A stretch of DNA of 64,000 nucleotides from positions 1-64,000 of the forward strand of contig JAYPAN010000002.1 of assembly GCA_038123715.1 (NCBI GenBank). The letters run 5' to 3'. Shown piece by piece: positions 9,856-18,036 of the stretch (positions are counted from its first letter, which is position 1; each line of letters starts with the position of its first letter). The notes beneath the pieces were generated by a model. The model did no database searches. It was not told the origin of the DNA and was given only the letters and a program-made list of their open reading frames with translations. The DNA is from JAYPAN01 sp038123715 (GTDB taxonomy: Bacteria; Pseudomonadota; Alphaproteobacteria; RS24). The position numbers and the translations under genes are program-made.

Positions 9856-10677
9856 TTACCCGCCCAGCATTTGAAGCGGGTCAAAAGTCAATTGCATATC
9901 TTTCCAAAGCTGGTATTTGGCCGGCGGCATTTCATAGGGCTGGCAGCCATTTATGGCGCGCAAAACAGCCTCGGCGGCTGACCGGAAATACGGGTCGGCC
10001 AAATGCTGCCGGTTGACAACAAGCGGGCCGCCGGAAATACGCCCGTCGCGCGCCAGCCCGACGCGGATTTTCACCATCAGCCTTTCCGCATCACGCGCGC
10101 CGGAAGGTGGCGACCAGCAGCGCCCGACTTGCGCCTTGAAACCGTCTGTCTCGTTCAAGGTTAACTGCCCAAAAGCCTCTTGCGTTTGCGCGTCGCTGTC
10201 TTCGGCAATTTCGGCCTGCGCCGCTTCTGGTATTTTATTGAGCAATTGCTGAACCCGCGAAATATCAAGGAAAGTGCTGGTTTTGCTTGGCGGGCTGGGG
10301 CGCACACGCGGCATGGGATTGGCTACTTTGAAGGCTTGCGGGGCTGGCGCCTCGGCAGGCATATCATCCGGCGCGACTTCCGGCAGATTTTCCGGCACAG
10401 CGTCGGGAACCGGCATCATATTTTCAGCCGATTCCGGCGGCGCGACCGGTGCGGTTTCCAACACTGCCTGCTGGGCTTCCTGCTTGGTGGATTTTTCAGC
10501 CGGTGACGGCTGCTCACCGGTCATGATTTGGGTGAACTCATCAATGGTAATAATATCAACCGGCAGGCTCATATCTTCAAACGGGCTTTCATCCATTTGC
10601 GGCACAAACAGCATAAAAGCGGCCAATAGCGAGGCATGAAACCCAAGCGAGGCGGTGAAAGAAGAGGCACGCAGCAT
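9856..10677 (-). CDS. tolA: TolA-like energy transducer, short form
   Basis: Inner-membrane protein that spans the periplasm and passes TolQR energy to TolB and Pal. The 273 residues contain an N-terminal membrane helix (about 9-25) and a conserved alphaproteobacterial segment IDEFTQI. A proline-, alanine- and glutamate-rich linker follows (about 55-130). A short helical part comes next, then a C-terminal TonB/TolA-type domain from about 180 with a cysteine pair (GRCW and NGCQ). The long alanine/lysine helical domain II of enterobacterial TolA is missing, so the protein is about two thirds of that length. Position between tolR and tolB supports the call. Confidence 0.85.
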   Translation of the reverse strand: MLRASSFTASLGFHASLLAAFMLFVPQMDESPFEDMSLPVDIITIDEFTQIMTGEQPSPAEKSTKQEAQQAVLETAPVAPPESAENMMPVPDAVPENLPEVAPDDMPAEAPAPQAFKVANPMPRVRPSPPSKTSTFLDISRVQQLLNKIPEAAQAEIAEDSDAQTQEAFGQLTLNETDGFKAQVGRCWSPPSGARDAERLMVKIRVGLARDGRISGGPLVVNRQHLADPYFRSAAEAVLRAINGCQPYEMPPAKYQLWKDMQLTFDPLQMLGG

Positions 10678-10680
10678 GGG

Positions 10681-11175
10681 TTAGCCGCCCCCGCCGCCCT
10701 TGTTTTCCCTGTCGTCCATGTCGCCATTGGCACCAAGTTTCTGGTCAGTAACCAGCGCAACGCGCGAAAATCCGGCTGCATTTATCCGCGCCACAACGGC
10801 AGCAACGCGGCCATAGCTGACTTTTTCATCGCCACGCACATAAATCCGGCTGTCAGAACCATTTTGCAATATCGCCTTCAAACGCGGCACTAATTGACCC
10901 AGCGCGATAGCGCTTTCCTCAATGTAAATATCGCCATTGGCGCGCACGGTAATGGCCAAGGGGCGGTCATCGCTTTTCAACGGGGCGGCTTTTGTCTTGG
11001 GCAAATTAACCGGCACGCCGACACTCAGCATGGGTGCAGCAATCATGAACACAATCAGCAGAACCAGCATAATATCGACCATTGGGGTGACATTGATTTC
11101 CGCCATTGCGCTGAAGCGGCGGCGCACACGGCGACCGCCCTGTCTTGCCTGTCCGGATGCCCCCATCATGGCCAT
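10681..11175 (-). CDS. tolR: Tol-Pal proton channel subunit TolR
   Basis: ExbD-family inner-membrane protein that, with TolQ, converts proton motive force into movement of TolA. The 164 residues have a single membrane helix after NVTPMVD; the conserved aspartate (residue 34) sits at its start and is needed for proton flow. The periplasmic part contains IYVRGDEKVSYG and KLGANGDMDD. A polyglycine tail ends the protein. The ATG overlaps the tolQ TGA by one base, which implies translational coupling. Confidence 0.95.
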   Translation of the reverse strand: MAMMGASGQARQGGRRVRRRFSAMAEINVTPMVDIMLVLLIVFMIAAPMLSVGVPVNLPKTKAAPLKSDDRPLAITVRANGDIYIEESAIALGQLVPRLKAILQNGSDSRIYVRGDEKVSYGRVAAVVARINAAGFSRVALVTDQKLGANGDMDDRENKGGGGG

Positions 11176-11933
11176 CAGGCACTCCTGCGTGATGATTTGG
11201 CGTTGGTCTGGTTATTTGACGCCGTATTGGTGTTGGTTTGGGCGGCGACAATGTTGAAGAAATTATCAGCGAAATAATCGAGCCGCGCGCCAAAGCGGTT
11301 AATTTGTCCGGCAAACAGATTATAGGCAATCACGGCAGGAATCGCGGCCAGCAGGCCAAGACCGGTGGCAAACAGCGCCTCGGCAATGCCCGGTGCCACA
11401 ACCGCAAGATTGGTGTCGCGGGTCACTGCTATCGCCTGAAAACTGTTCATAATGCCCCACACCGTGCCAAACAGGCCGATAAAGGGCGCAACAGCGCCGA
11501 CAGTGGCGAGAATTGGCAAACGCTCCTCCAATTGTTCGACTTCCTGCGCGATAGAGCTTTGCAGGCTGCGCTCAATGGCTGGCAGCAAATGGGCGGAAGC
11601 GGCCGCATTGCGCCCGCCATCCTGACGCACCCATTCGCGCATGGCATTGAGAAACACATTGGCCATTGGGTGTCTGGAGCCGCTGCCAATGCTGCGATAC
11701 AGGCTTTGCAGCGACTCGCCCGACCAGAAATCAGCGTCAAAGGAGTCGGCGGCGCGCTTGACCCGCCGCAACAGCATGATTTTCTCAAACATTATCGCCC
11801 AGCACACAATCGAGGCCAGCACCAGCCCCACCATGACCAGCTTGACGACAATATCGGCGCGCAAAAACAGGGATAAAAGCGAAAAATCAGCCGCCAAATC
11901 GGGCGCTGACTGCAAAACAGTAACTGTTTCCAT
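11175..11933 (-). CDS. tolQ: Tol-Pal proton channel subunit TolQ
   Basis: MotA/TolQ/ExbB-family proton channel protein with three membrane helices. The 252 residues include a periplasmic N-terminus, the first helix around 22-45, a cytoplasmic loop, and the conserved pair of helices containing VAPFIGLFGTVWGIM and AEALFATGLGLLAAIPAVIAYN. The start at 11933 is chosen because AAGGAAG precedes it by 5 bases; an in-frame ATG 12 codons upstream lacks such a site. It overlaps tolR by one base and lies 95 bp from ybgC. Confidence 0.96.
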   Translation of the reverse strand: METVTVLQSAPDLAADFSLLSLFLRADIVVKLVMVGLVLASIVCWAIMFEKIMLLRRVKRAADSFDADFWSGESLQSLYRSIGSGSRHPMANVFLNAMREWVRQDGGRNAAASAHLLPAIERSLQSSIAQEVEQLEERLPILATVGAVAPFIGLFGTVWGIMNSFQAIAVTRDTNLAVVAPGIAEALFATGLGLLAAIPAVIAYNLFAGQINRFGARLDYFADNFFNIVAAQTNTNTASNNQTNAKSSRRSA

Positions 11934-12028
11934 TCTGACTTCCTTAATTTGGGCAAATATGCGGGGCAAATGTGTCGAAACTTGGGCTGAAACCGCGATT
12001 TGCGACCGGTATGGCGTCCAATTTCCGC

Positions 12029-12478
12029 CTATTCCAAAGCCAGTGACATATCAGATGATACATATCCGGCCAGCTTCTCAACAATATCGGCAGGCAGACG
12101 GCGCGGGCGGCCATCCATATCAATACAGGCAATATCCACCCTTGCCTGCCATAATAGCCGCCCCTCGCATAAAATACGCTGCACCGCCCGCATACGCGCG
12201 CCTTTTGCGTGGGTGAAAACGGTCTCCACTGACAGCATGTCATCAATTCGGGCTGGCCCGTGAAATCTGATATCCATATGCGACACGGCAAAGGCCAGTG
12301 ACGGCTCCCGCGCCGCCATATCGCGGTGATTGACCCCGGCCAGACGAATAAAATCGGAACGACCGCGCTCGGCAAAGCGCAAATAATTGGCATGATAGAC
12401 AATGCCGGAAAAATCCGTGTCCTCATAATAGACCCGCACCGGCAATATATGTTTTGTGCCGTCAAATGCGCCACTCAT
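12029..12478 (-). CDS. ybgC: Tol-Pal-associated acyl-CoA thioesterase YbgC
   Basis: Hotdog-fold thioesterase found at the head of tol-pal operons; family members hydrolyse acyl-CoA or interact with acyl-carrier protein in phospholipid metabolism. The 149 residues carry the signature YYEDTDFSGIVYHANYLRF, with the catalytic aspartate in DFSG, followed by ERGRSDFIR. Length is normal. It lies 22 bp after ruvB and 95 bp before tolQ on the same strand. Confidence 0.93.
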   Translation of the reverse strand: MSGAFDGTKHILPVRVYYEDTDFSGIVYHANYLRFAERGRSDFIRLAGVNHRDMAAREPSLAFAVSHMDIRFHGPARIDDMLSVETVFTHAKGARMRAVQRILCEGRLLWQARVDIACIDMDGRPRRLPADIVEKLAGYVSSDMSLALE

Positions 12479-12500
12479 GCCTCGCCCTCATACCTCATGC

Positions 12501-13547
12501 CTAGTTTTCTTGTTCATTGGCAAATAAATCGCCGCTGTCAGGCCGCGTTTTCGGTGCTTCCAGCCCCAAATGGGCAAAAGCGGCCGGCATCAGCACCCGC
12601 CCGCGCGGTGTGCGATTGACAAAGCCAAGCTGTATCAGAAACGGCTCGACAATATCTTCCAGCGCGTCGCGCGGCTCGCCAAGCGCGGCGGCAATGGTAT
12701 CAATGCCGACCGGCCCGCCGATAAACTTATGCGCCAAAGTGCTGAGATAGCGGTGGTCGAGACTGTCAAGACCGCGCCCGTCAACTTCCAAACGGGTCAG
12801 GGCAGCATCCGCCAAAGCGGCATCAATCACCTGTTTTTGCTGAACATTGGCGAAATCGCGCACGCGGCGCAAAAGCCGACCGGCAACACGCGGCGTGCCA
12901 CGCGCCCGCGCGGCAATTTCATGCGCCCCGTCATCGCTGATATCCAACCCCATCAGCCCGGCATTGCGCCGGACAATCTGCTCCAGCTCATCAATTTCAT
13001 AAAAACCGAGATAGACGGGTATCCCGAAACGGTCGCGCAAAGGTGTGGTCAACAGGCCGGAACGTGTGGTCGCGCCGACCAAAGTGAAAGGCGGCAGGTC
13101 AATTTTCACTGAGCGCGCCGCCGGCCCCTCGCCAATCATCAAATCCAGCTCAAAATCTTCCATCGCCGGATAAAGTATTTCTTCAACCGCCGGATTGAGC
13201 CGGTGAATCTCATCAATAAACAGCACATCATGGGGTTCGAGATTGGTCAGTTGTGCGGCCAAATCACCGGCTTTGGAAATCACCGGCCCTGAGGTTGAGC
13301 GAAAGCCGGTTCCCAATTCGCGGGCGATGATTTGCGCCAATGTCGTCTTGCCCAGACCGGGCGGCCCGGCCAGCAACACATGGTCAAGCGCATCGCCACG
13401 CTGGCGCGCCGCCGCGATAAATACAGACAGGTTTTCGCGTCCCTTTTTCTGCCCGATAAAGCCGTCCAGCGTTTTCGGGCGCAAAGCCGCATCGCCCTCC
13501 TCGCCATGATTATCGGCGCTAATCAGCCTTTGTGATTCGTCGCTCAT
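12501..13547 (-). CDS. ruvB: Holliday junction branch migration ATPase RuvB
   Basis: AAA+ motor that drives branch migration of Holliday junctions together with RuvA. The 348 residues show Walker A GPPGLGKT (61-68), Walker B DEIH (112-115), sensor 1 GATTRSG and the arginine-finger region TTPLRDRFG, then a winged-helix C-terminal domain with FIQ-like LIQLGFVNRTPRGR. It follows ruvA with an 8 bp gap in the order ruvC-ruvA-ruvB. Confidence 0.98.
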   Translation of the reverse strand: MSDESQRLISADNHGEEGDAALRPKTLDGFIGQKKGRENLSVFIAAARQRGDALDHVLLAGPPGLGKTTLAQIIARELGTGFRSTSGPVISKAGDLAAQLTNLEPHDVLFIDEIHRLNPAVEEILYPAMEDFELDLMIGEGPAARSVKIDLPPFTLVGATTRSGLLTTPLRDRFGIPVYLGFYEIDELEQIVRRNAGLMGLDISDDGAHEIAARARGTPRVAGRLLRRVRDFANVQQKQVIDAALADAALTRLEVDGRGLDSLDHRYLSTLAHKFIGGPVGIDTIAAALGEPRDALEDIVEPFLIQLGFVNRTPRGRVLMPAAFAHLGLEAPKTRPDSGDLFANEQEN

Positions 13548-13555
13548 AATCCCGC

Positions 13556-14191
13556 CTAAACCAATTCCTTGAGCGCCTGTTTAATCAGCGCTTCGGTTGA
13601 GATATCCGCCTCACCATCCGCGCCGGCGCGCGCTGCCAGCAAGGCTTGGTGCGCTTGCACGCGCTGATAGCCCAGATTGACCAGCGCTGACAGCGCATCG
13701 GCAAAAGCCTGGCTGTCCGCCGCATCATCCGCGCCGGTCGCTGCCGCGCCACTTTGCCCGCCTGACCCGCTGCTGACACTGAACACGCTTTCCGGCACTT
13801 TGTCGCGCAATTCCTGAACAATGCGTTGCGCCACTTTCGGCCCGACACCGGGCGCGCGCGACACCATCGCCTTGTCTTCGGCGGCCACGGCCTGCGCCAA
13901 TTCGCGCGACGACAAGACGCCCTGAATAGCCAAAGCCACACGCGCGCCAACGCCCTGCACGCCCATGAGCAGGCGGAACCAGCTCCGGTCTTCCTCGCTC
14001 AAAAAGCCGAACAGGCGAAGCTGGTCTTCGCGCACATAAGTCTCTATAGCCAGCGTCACCGCCTCGCCATCGCCGGGCAGACTTTCAAGCATCCGCGCCG
14101 AGCCTTCCACCATATAGCCGACGCCGCCAACATCAATCAGCGCCCAGCTTTCGCCGCGCCCATCCACACATCCGCGCAACCGGCCTATCAT
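13556..14191 (-). CDS. ruvA: Holliday junction DNA-binding protein RuvA
   Basis: Tetrameric junction-binding protein that loads RuvB. The 211 residues have the N-terminal OB domain (MIGRLRG), helix-hairpin-helix motifs around LLMGVQGVGARVALAI and RAPGVGPKVAQRIV, the acidic pin region and a C-terminal domain III with LGYQRVQAHQALLAA that contacts RuvB. The linker (about 140-160) is rich in serine, glycine and alanine. The start overlaps the ruvC stop by 4 bp. Confidence 0.97.
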   Translation of the reverse strand: MIGRLRGCVDGRGESWALIDVGGVGYMVEGSARMLESLPGDGEAVTLAIETYVREDQLRLFGFLSEEDRSWFRLLMGVQGVGARVALAIQGVLSSRELAQAVAAEDKAMVSRAPGVGPKVAQRIVQELRDKVPESVFSVSSGSGGQSGAAATGADDAADSQAFADALSALVNLGYQRVQAHQALLAARAGADGEADISTEALIKQALKELV

Positions 14192-14736
14192 CGTGTTCCT
14201 CCAGCCCGCTTTTGCACATTATCAGCGTCATATTTGCCGCTTAAATCACCGGCATGCGCCAGCGTAATCGCCACAGCCAGCGCATCGGCGGCATGTTCAT
14301 CATGCAATTCGGCCTTGGGCAGCAATATGGCCAGCATGGCGGCAATCTGGTTTTTATCGGCATGGCCGGAGCCGGTCACGCTGCGTTTAATGAAATTCGG
14401 CGCATATTCCGCGACCGGCAGGCCGCGCCGCGCCGGCACCAGCAAAGAAATCGCCCGCGCCTGACCGAGCTTCAATGTCGCCGCGCCATCCCGATTGACG
14501 AAGGTTTGCTCAACCGCGGCAAATTGCGGTTGCCAGCAATCAAACACTTGCGTCAAGCCGGTCTCGATTTGCACCAGCCTTTCGCCCAATGTCAGCCCGC
14601 GCGTGGAGCGCACCGAGCCATTCGCCAAATGGGTAAGCTTGCTGCCGGTCACCTCAATCACGCCCCAGCCCGTGCTTTGCAGTCCGGGATCAAGCCCGAT
14701 GAGTCTTTTGGTGGCTGAAGCCGTTACTTGGCTCAT
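14188..14736 (-). CDS. ruvC: crossover junction endodeoxyribonuclease RuvC
   Basis: Resolves Holliday junctions by paired nicks. The 182 residues have an RNase H-like fold. The first catalytic aspartate lies in GLDPGLQSTGWG (residue 16), the glutamate in AVEQTFVN and the C-terminal aspartate in HAADALAVAI. Most family members have R after GLDPG-L; here it is Q. The next gene ruvA begins within its last codon (ATGA overlap). The upstream gene yebC ends 41 bp away. Confidence 0.97.
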   Translation of the reverse strand: MSQVTASATKRLIGLDPGLQSTGWGVIEVTGSKLTHLANGSVRSTRGLTLGERLVQIETGLTQVFDCWQPQFAAVEQTFVNRDGAATLKLGQARAISLLVPARRGLPVAEYAPNFIKRSVTGSGHADKNQIAAMLAILLPKAELHDEHAADALAVAITLAHAGDLSGKYDADNVQKRAGGTR

Positions 14737-14777
14737 ATTAAGCTCGCTTTCCTGCCCGTCCGGAAAGCCGGTCGGGG

Positions 14778-15524
14778 TTACGCCGAAAGCTGCGCGATAA
14801 CCTCCTCGGCAATATCGAAATTGGCATAGACATTCTGCACATCGTCAATGTCATCCAACGCATCCATCAGCTTTATTACTTTTTCGGCTGCTTCGCCCTC
14901 TACGGCAATATCATTTTGCGCCCGCCAGATAATCCCGGCCACGCGCGGCTCGCCCAAATGCGCCTCAAGCGCGCCGACCACATTATGCAATTCCTCAACC
15001 GCACAAATAATTTCATGCCCCTCGTCATCGGAGGCCACATCCTCGGCACCGGCTTCAATCGCCGCTTCAAACACATCATCGGCACCGGCCACTTCAGCGT
15101 TGAACTCAATCGCGCCAACGCGGTCAAACATGAAAGAAACCGAGCCGGTTTCACCGAGATTGCCGCCATTTTTGGAAAAAGTGGAGCGCACTTCCGCCGC
15201 CGTGCGATTGCGATTATCGGTCAGGGTTTCAACAATCACGCCAATACCGCCCGGCCCAAAACCCTCATAGCGCACTTCCTCATAATTAGCACCGCCATCA
15301 TCGGCGCTTTTCTTAATGGCGCGTTCGATATTGTCTTTCGGCATATTTTGCGCGCGCGCGGCCAGCACGGCTGTGCGTAAGCGCGGATTGGCCGCCGGGT
15401 CGGGCATGCCGAGCTTGGCAGCAACAGTGATTTCCTTGGCCAGACGGGCAAATATCTTGGCGCGTTTTTTATCTTGCGCGCCTTTTCTGTGCTGGATGTT
15501 TTTGAATTTTGAATGGCCTGCCAT
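14778..15524 (-). CDS. yebC: YebC/TACO1-family translation or transcription factor
   Basis: Conserved protein of 248 residues beginning MAGHSKFKNIQHRKGAQDKK, the family signature, and containing GYGGIGV-like GFGPGGIGVIVETLTDN. Members have been described as transcriptional regulators and, more recently, as factors that relieve ribosome stalling on proline stretches. Location immediately upstream of ruvCAB is the classic arrangement and suggests cotranscription. The C-terminal half is acidic. Identification is firm; the exact biochemical role in this organism is not shown by sequence. Confidence 0.95.
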   Translation of the reverse strand: MAGHSKFKNIQHRKGAQDKKRAKIFARLAKEITVAAKLGMPDPAANPRLRTAVLAARAQNMPKDNIERAIKKSADDGGANYEEVRYEGFGPGGIGVIVETLTDNRNRTAAEVRSTFSKNGGNLGETGSVSFMFDRVGAIEFNAEVAGADDVFEAAIEAGAEDVASDDEGHEIICAVEELHNVVGALEAHLGEPRVAGIIWRAQNDIAVEGEAAEKVIKLMDALDDIDDVQNVYANFDIAEEVIAQLSA

Positions 15525-15602
15525 AATGCGTCCTCCTCGTCACCGACCGGCATATTGCGACCGGATTATCCTATCCTGTTTTACCTCAAATTGCGCGCCA
15601 AT

Positions 15603-16415
15603 TTACCCGCCCGGCAGGCTTGAGGAAAGTCTGCCGCCAAAGCGCACCGGCTCAATGCGTTGTGCCAAACCACTGGCGGCGTCGGTTTCCACCATCACGC
15701 CGCATAATGTCGGCGTGCCTTGCGCCGCACCAAACCGGCCACCGCGCAATTTCGTGGTAAAGCGCGATACCGGCTCTTGCTTTTCCATGCCAATCACACT
15801 GTCATAATCGCCGCACATGCCGGCATCGGTCTGATAGGCCGTGCCGCCGGGCAAGATTTGAGCATCCGCCGTCGGCACATGGGTGTGCGTGCCAACCACA
15901 AGACTGGCGCGGCCATCGCAAAAATGCCCCATCGCCATTTTTTCCGATGTCGCTTCGGCATGCATATCAATAATTATCGCATCCGCCCCTTCGGCCAGCG
16001 GGCAGGCCTGCAATTGCGCTTCCACCGCCGCAAATGGGCAGTCCAGCGATTCCATGAATAGCTGCCCCATCACATTGACCACCAGCACGCGCGCGCCGCC
16101 CACATCAAAAAGCCCGCAGCCATGACCCGGCGTGCCAGCCGGAAAATTGGCCGGCCGCAGCAGCCGCGTCTCCGAATCAATATAGCCGAGCAGCGCTTGT
16201 TGATCCCAAACATGATTGCCGGTTGAGACGACATCGACACCGGCATCGAAAAACCCGTCGGCAATTTCCGGCGTGATACCGAAACCACCGGCAGCGTTTT
16301 CGCCATTGACGATAACAAAATCGAGACCCATTTGCTTGCGCCAGACCGGCACTTGCCGCATCACGGCTTCGCGGGCGGCGCGTCCAACAACATCTCCCAG
16401 AAACAATATTTTCAT
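15603..16415 (-). CDS. YmdB-family metallophosphoesterase (TIGR00282)
   Basis: Calcineurin-like phosphoesterase of 270 residues, related to Bacillus YmdB, a 2',3'-cAMP phosphodiesterase that affects multicellular behaviour. Metal ligands are visible in GDVVGR (7-12), NGENAAGG (38-45), GNHVWD and the C-terminal HAEATSEK and GTHTHVPTAD motifs. Its start overlaps the cyclo-ligase stop by 4 bp, so the two genes are translationally coupled. The substrate in Gram-negative species is not well established. Confidence 0.9.
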   Translation of the reverse strand: MKILFLGDVVGRAAREAVMRQVPVWRKQMGLDFVIVNGENAAGGFGITPEIADGFFDAGVDVVSTGNHVWDQQALLGYIDSETRLLRPANFPAGTPGHGCGLFDVGGARVLVVNVMGQLFMESLDCPFAAVEAQLQACPLAEGADAIIIDMHAEATSEKMAMGHFCDGRASLVVGTHTHVPTADAQILPGGTAYQTDAGMCGDYDSVIGMEKQEPVSRFTTKLRGGRFGAAQGTPTLCGVMVETDAASGLAQRIEPVRFGGRLSSSLPGG

Positions 16416-17005
16416 TCAACAGAACCTTGGCCGGTTGCGCCGCAGGCAAAATGGCGGCTTTGCGTCAAAACGTCATTCAGGACTTGGTCATGCGGCGCGC
16501 GCGGGCATTTGTCAAGCTGTTGAAAGTCAAAGGCCAGACCAATGGCACGCAGGGTCGCCTGCGCGCTTAAAGCGGCCAATGTGCGGTCATAATGCCCGCC
16601 ACCCTGTCCAAGCCGAACACCGTCTGCATCAAAGGCCAGCAAAGGCAGCAAAATAATCTCAGGACGCAGCACGGGCGCATCGACCAGCGGCGCTTTCACA
16701 CCGGCCATATCCGGCGCCAGCCTGTCGCCAGGTGTATAGTGGCGAAAGCGCAAGGCTTCCTCCGCGCCGCCAGTCACCGGCAGGCACAAAACATGACCAG
16801 CCTCATGGCAGGCTTGCATCAGCGGGCGCGGGTCGATTTCATCACCGACCGGCCAATAACCGGCCATCACCGAGCCGCCCGCCATCAACAGACCGGCTTC
16901 ACGCGCTGTTTCAATCAAAGCCTGCGCCGCTTGCGCTGCGACGGGACGGCCTTTCTCGGCGCGCAATTGGCGCATTTTTTGACGTAATCGCGGTTTATCT
17001 GCCAT
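16412..17005 (-). CDS. 5-formyltetrahydrofolate cyclo-ligase
   Basis: ATP-dependent enzyme that converts 5-formyltetrahydrofolate to 5,10-methenyltetrahydrofolate. The 197 residues carry the family motif LLPLLAFDADGVRLGQGGGHYDR split around the catalytic glycine-rich stretch, and YWPVGDEIDPRPL earlier. The ATG at 17005 follows directly after the 6S RNA. An open frame extends 33 codons farther upstream, but that stretch is the 6S RNA itself and is rejected. The 6S-cyclo-ligase (ssrS-ygfA) arrangement is widely conserved in proteobacteria and suggests one transcript. Confidence 0.94.
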   Translation of the reverse strand: MADKPRLRQKMRQLRAEKGRPVAAQAAQALIETAREAGLLMAGGSVMAGYWPVGDEIDPRPLMQACHEAGHVLCLPVTGGAEEALRFRHYTPGDRLAPDMAGVKAPLVDAPVLRPEIILLPLLAFDADGVRLGQGGGHYDRTLAALSAQATLRAIGLAFDFQQLDKCPRAPHDQVLNDVLTQSRHFACGATGQGSVE

Positions 17006-17178
17006 GACTTTGCCCGTGAGCCGGAGAAGCGGAACCGCCCTGACCGTGCAATGCGATCCTCGGAGACCTACAGAAGTAGGTGGGCACCGTGTGCGACAGG
17101 CCACGACCCGTCACAGTGACAGTTCCCTAAAGGATCGTAAGGCCCCGAGATAGTTGACATTGCTCGTATCGGGCAGTC
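17006..17178 (-). ncRNA. ssrS: 6S RNA
   Basis: Regulator RNA that mimics an open promoter and sequesters sigma-70 RNA polymerase. It was recognised by its place between zapA and the cyclo-ligase gene and by nested long-range pairing. On the minus strand, TGCCCG (17175-17170) pairs with CGGGCA (17016-17011). CGGGGCC (17147-17141) pairs with GGTTCCG (17036-17030), and ACGATCCT (17138-17131) with AGGATCGC (17060-17053). An apical hairpin CCTAC-TTCT-GTAGG occupies 17080-17067. The inner part between the helices would be the central bubble. The 5' end is placed at 17178 from the promoter. The 3' end is approximate and may be set by processing of a longer transcript into the downstream gene. Confidence 0.85.
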
Positions 17179-17185
17179 CCGCACC

Positions 17186-17214
17186 ATTATCCCGCGCAAA
17201 GGCGCATACGGCAA
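17186..17214 (-). promoter_or_regulatory. promoter of 6S RNA
   Basis: Minus strand: TTGCCG (17214-17209), a 17 bp spacer, GATAAT (17191-17186). The predicted start, 7-8 bases downstream, coincides with the first base of the outermost 6S helix at about 17178. The spacing and -35 sequence are the same as at cpoB. Confidence 0.7.
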
Positions 17215-17237
17215 GAGGCAAACTGACAGGCGGCACG

Positions 17238-17717
17238 CTAAAGCGCGTCATCCACCTCATTTTCATCAATAGCGGTATCGGTTTCTTCCTCGACGATAAT
17301 ATCTTCCGCTGCACTATCATCGCTCGGCATTGCGCTTTGCGTTTCAGCCTTTGCTTGTGCAACTGTGCCGGTTTGCTCAAGCAGCGCCTCAACCCGTTCG
17401 GCGGCGCTGGTCAAAGCATCGGCAATCGTCTCTTCCATATCATTTATGCGCTCATTCAGCGCGCCGCGCGCCTCATTGAGCCGCTTCAGCTCATCCTTGG
17501 TATTGGCCATATCGCGGTGCAGGTCGCGCAATTCGTTGCACAAGGTCAGCCCGGCCAGCACCAGCAAATGACTGTCACCGGCTTGCGCCGAGTGGTCTTT
17601 CAGACTGCCGACACGGGTTGCCAAATCCTCGGCCAGTTTTTTCACCTGCGCTTCCTCGCCATCGGCGCACATGATTTGAAAAGCCCGCGAGTTGATTGAA
17701 ATGGTCAGCTCTGCCAT
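17238..17717 (-). CDS. zapA: cell division protein ZapA
   Basis: Cytoplasmic protein that binds and bundles FtsZ filaments at the Z-ring. The 159 residues have the globular head (MAELTISINSRAFQIMC) and the long coiled-coil (about 50-115, with NELRDLHRDMANTKDELKRL). A very acidic C-terminal extension (about 130-159) follows, which E. coli ZapA (109 residues) lacks. The start codon overlaps the stop of the upstream DUF4164 gene by one base. 6S RNA follows it with its own promoter. Confidence 0.9.
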   Translation of the reverse strand: MAELTISINSRAFQIMCADGEEAQVKKLAEDLATRVGSLKDHSAQAGDSHLLVLAGLTLCNELRDLHRDMANTKDELKRLNEARGALNERINDMEETIADALTSAAERVEALLEQTGTVAQAKAETQSAMPSDDSAAEDIIVEEETDTAIDENEVDDAL

Positions 17718-17989
17718 TACTCTTGCCCCGAAGATTTGCTTGTTTCATCCGCGCCAAGCACCGAATCGATTTGCGCCAGCGCCTTGTCAACACTGGCGGC
17801 AGCCCGACGCTGTTTGGTTTCAAGCGCTTTGCGGGTCTTTTTCATTTGCGAGACTTCCGTGCGTAAATAGACGCATTGCTCCGCGGCGTCGTGCAATTTT
17901 TTCGCCGCAGAGGGGCTCATCACCACTTTTTTGTCGAGCGCGTCCAAGGCTGCCTGCAAGCGGGTCAGGGCTGGAATAATCTTCTGCAT
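17717..17989 (-). CDS. DUF4164-like coiled-coil protein next to zapA
   Basis: Small 90-residue protein beginning MQKIIPALTRLQAALDALD. It is almost wholly helical, with heptad-like spacing from about 5 to 80, and has no membrane segment or catalytic motif. A gene of this size and type (DUF4164) regularly precedes zapA in alphaproteobacteria. The overlap of stop and start codons (17717-17719) points to a role tied to ZapA or the Z-ring, but that is inference. GAGGT lies 6 bases before the ATG at 17989; the longer open frame upstream covers the promoter and is rejected. Confidence 0.75.
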   Translation of the reverse strand: MQKIIPALTRLQAALDALDKKVVMSPSAAKKLHDAAEQCVYLRTEVSQMKKTRKALETKQRRAAASVDKALAQIDSVLGADETSKSSGQE

Positions 17990-18007
17990 GATAATACCTC
18001 GGCTAAC

Positions 18008-18036
18008 ACTATGACCTGCCAATATAATTGCGTCAA
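18008..18036 (-). promoter_or_regulatory. promoter of the DUF4164-zapA operon
   Basis: Minus strand: TTGACG (18036-18031), 17 bp spacer, CATAGT (18013-18008), with a start expected near 18001, 12 bases before the ATG. The TTGACG -35 box is typical of alphaproteobacterial housekeeping promoters. One arm of a 9-bp inverted repeat overlaps the -35 box. Confidence 0.6.

Noticed and set aside
17006..17104. 33-codon N-terminal extension of the cyclo-ligase
   Set aside because: This DNA is the 3' half of the 6S RNA; the family N-terminus begins at 17005.
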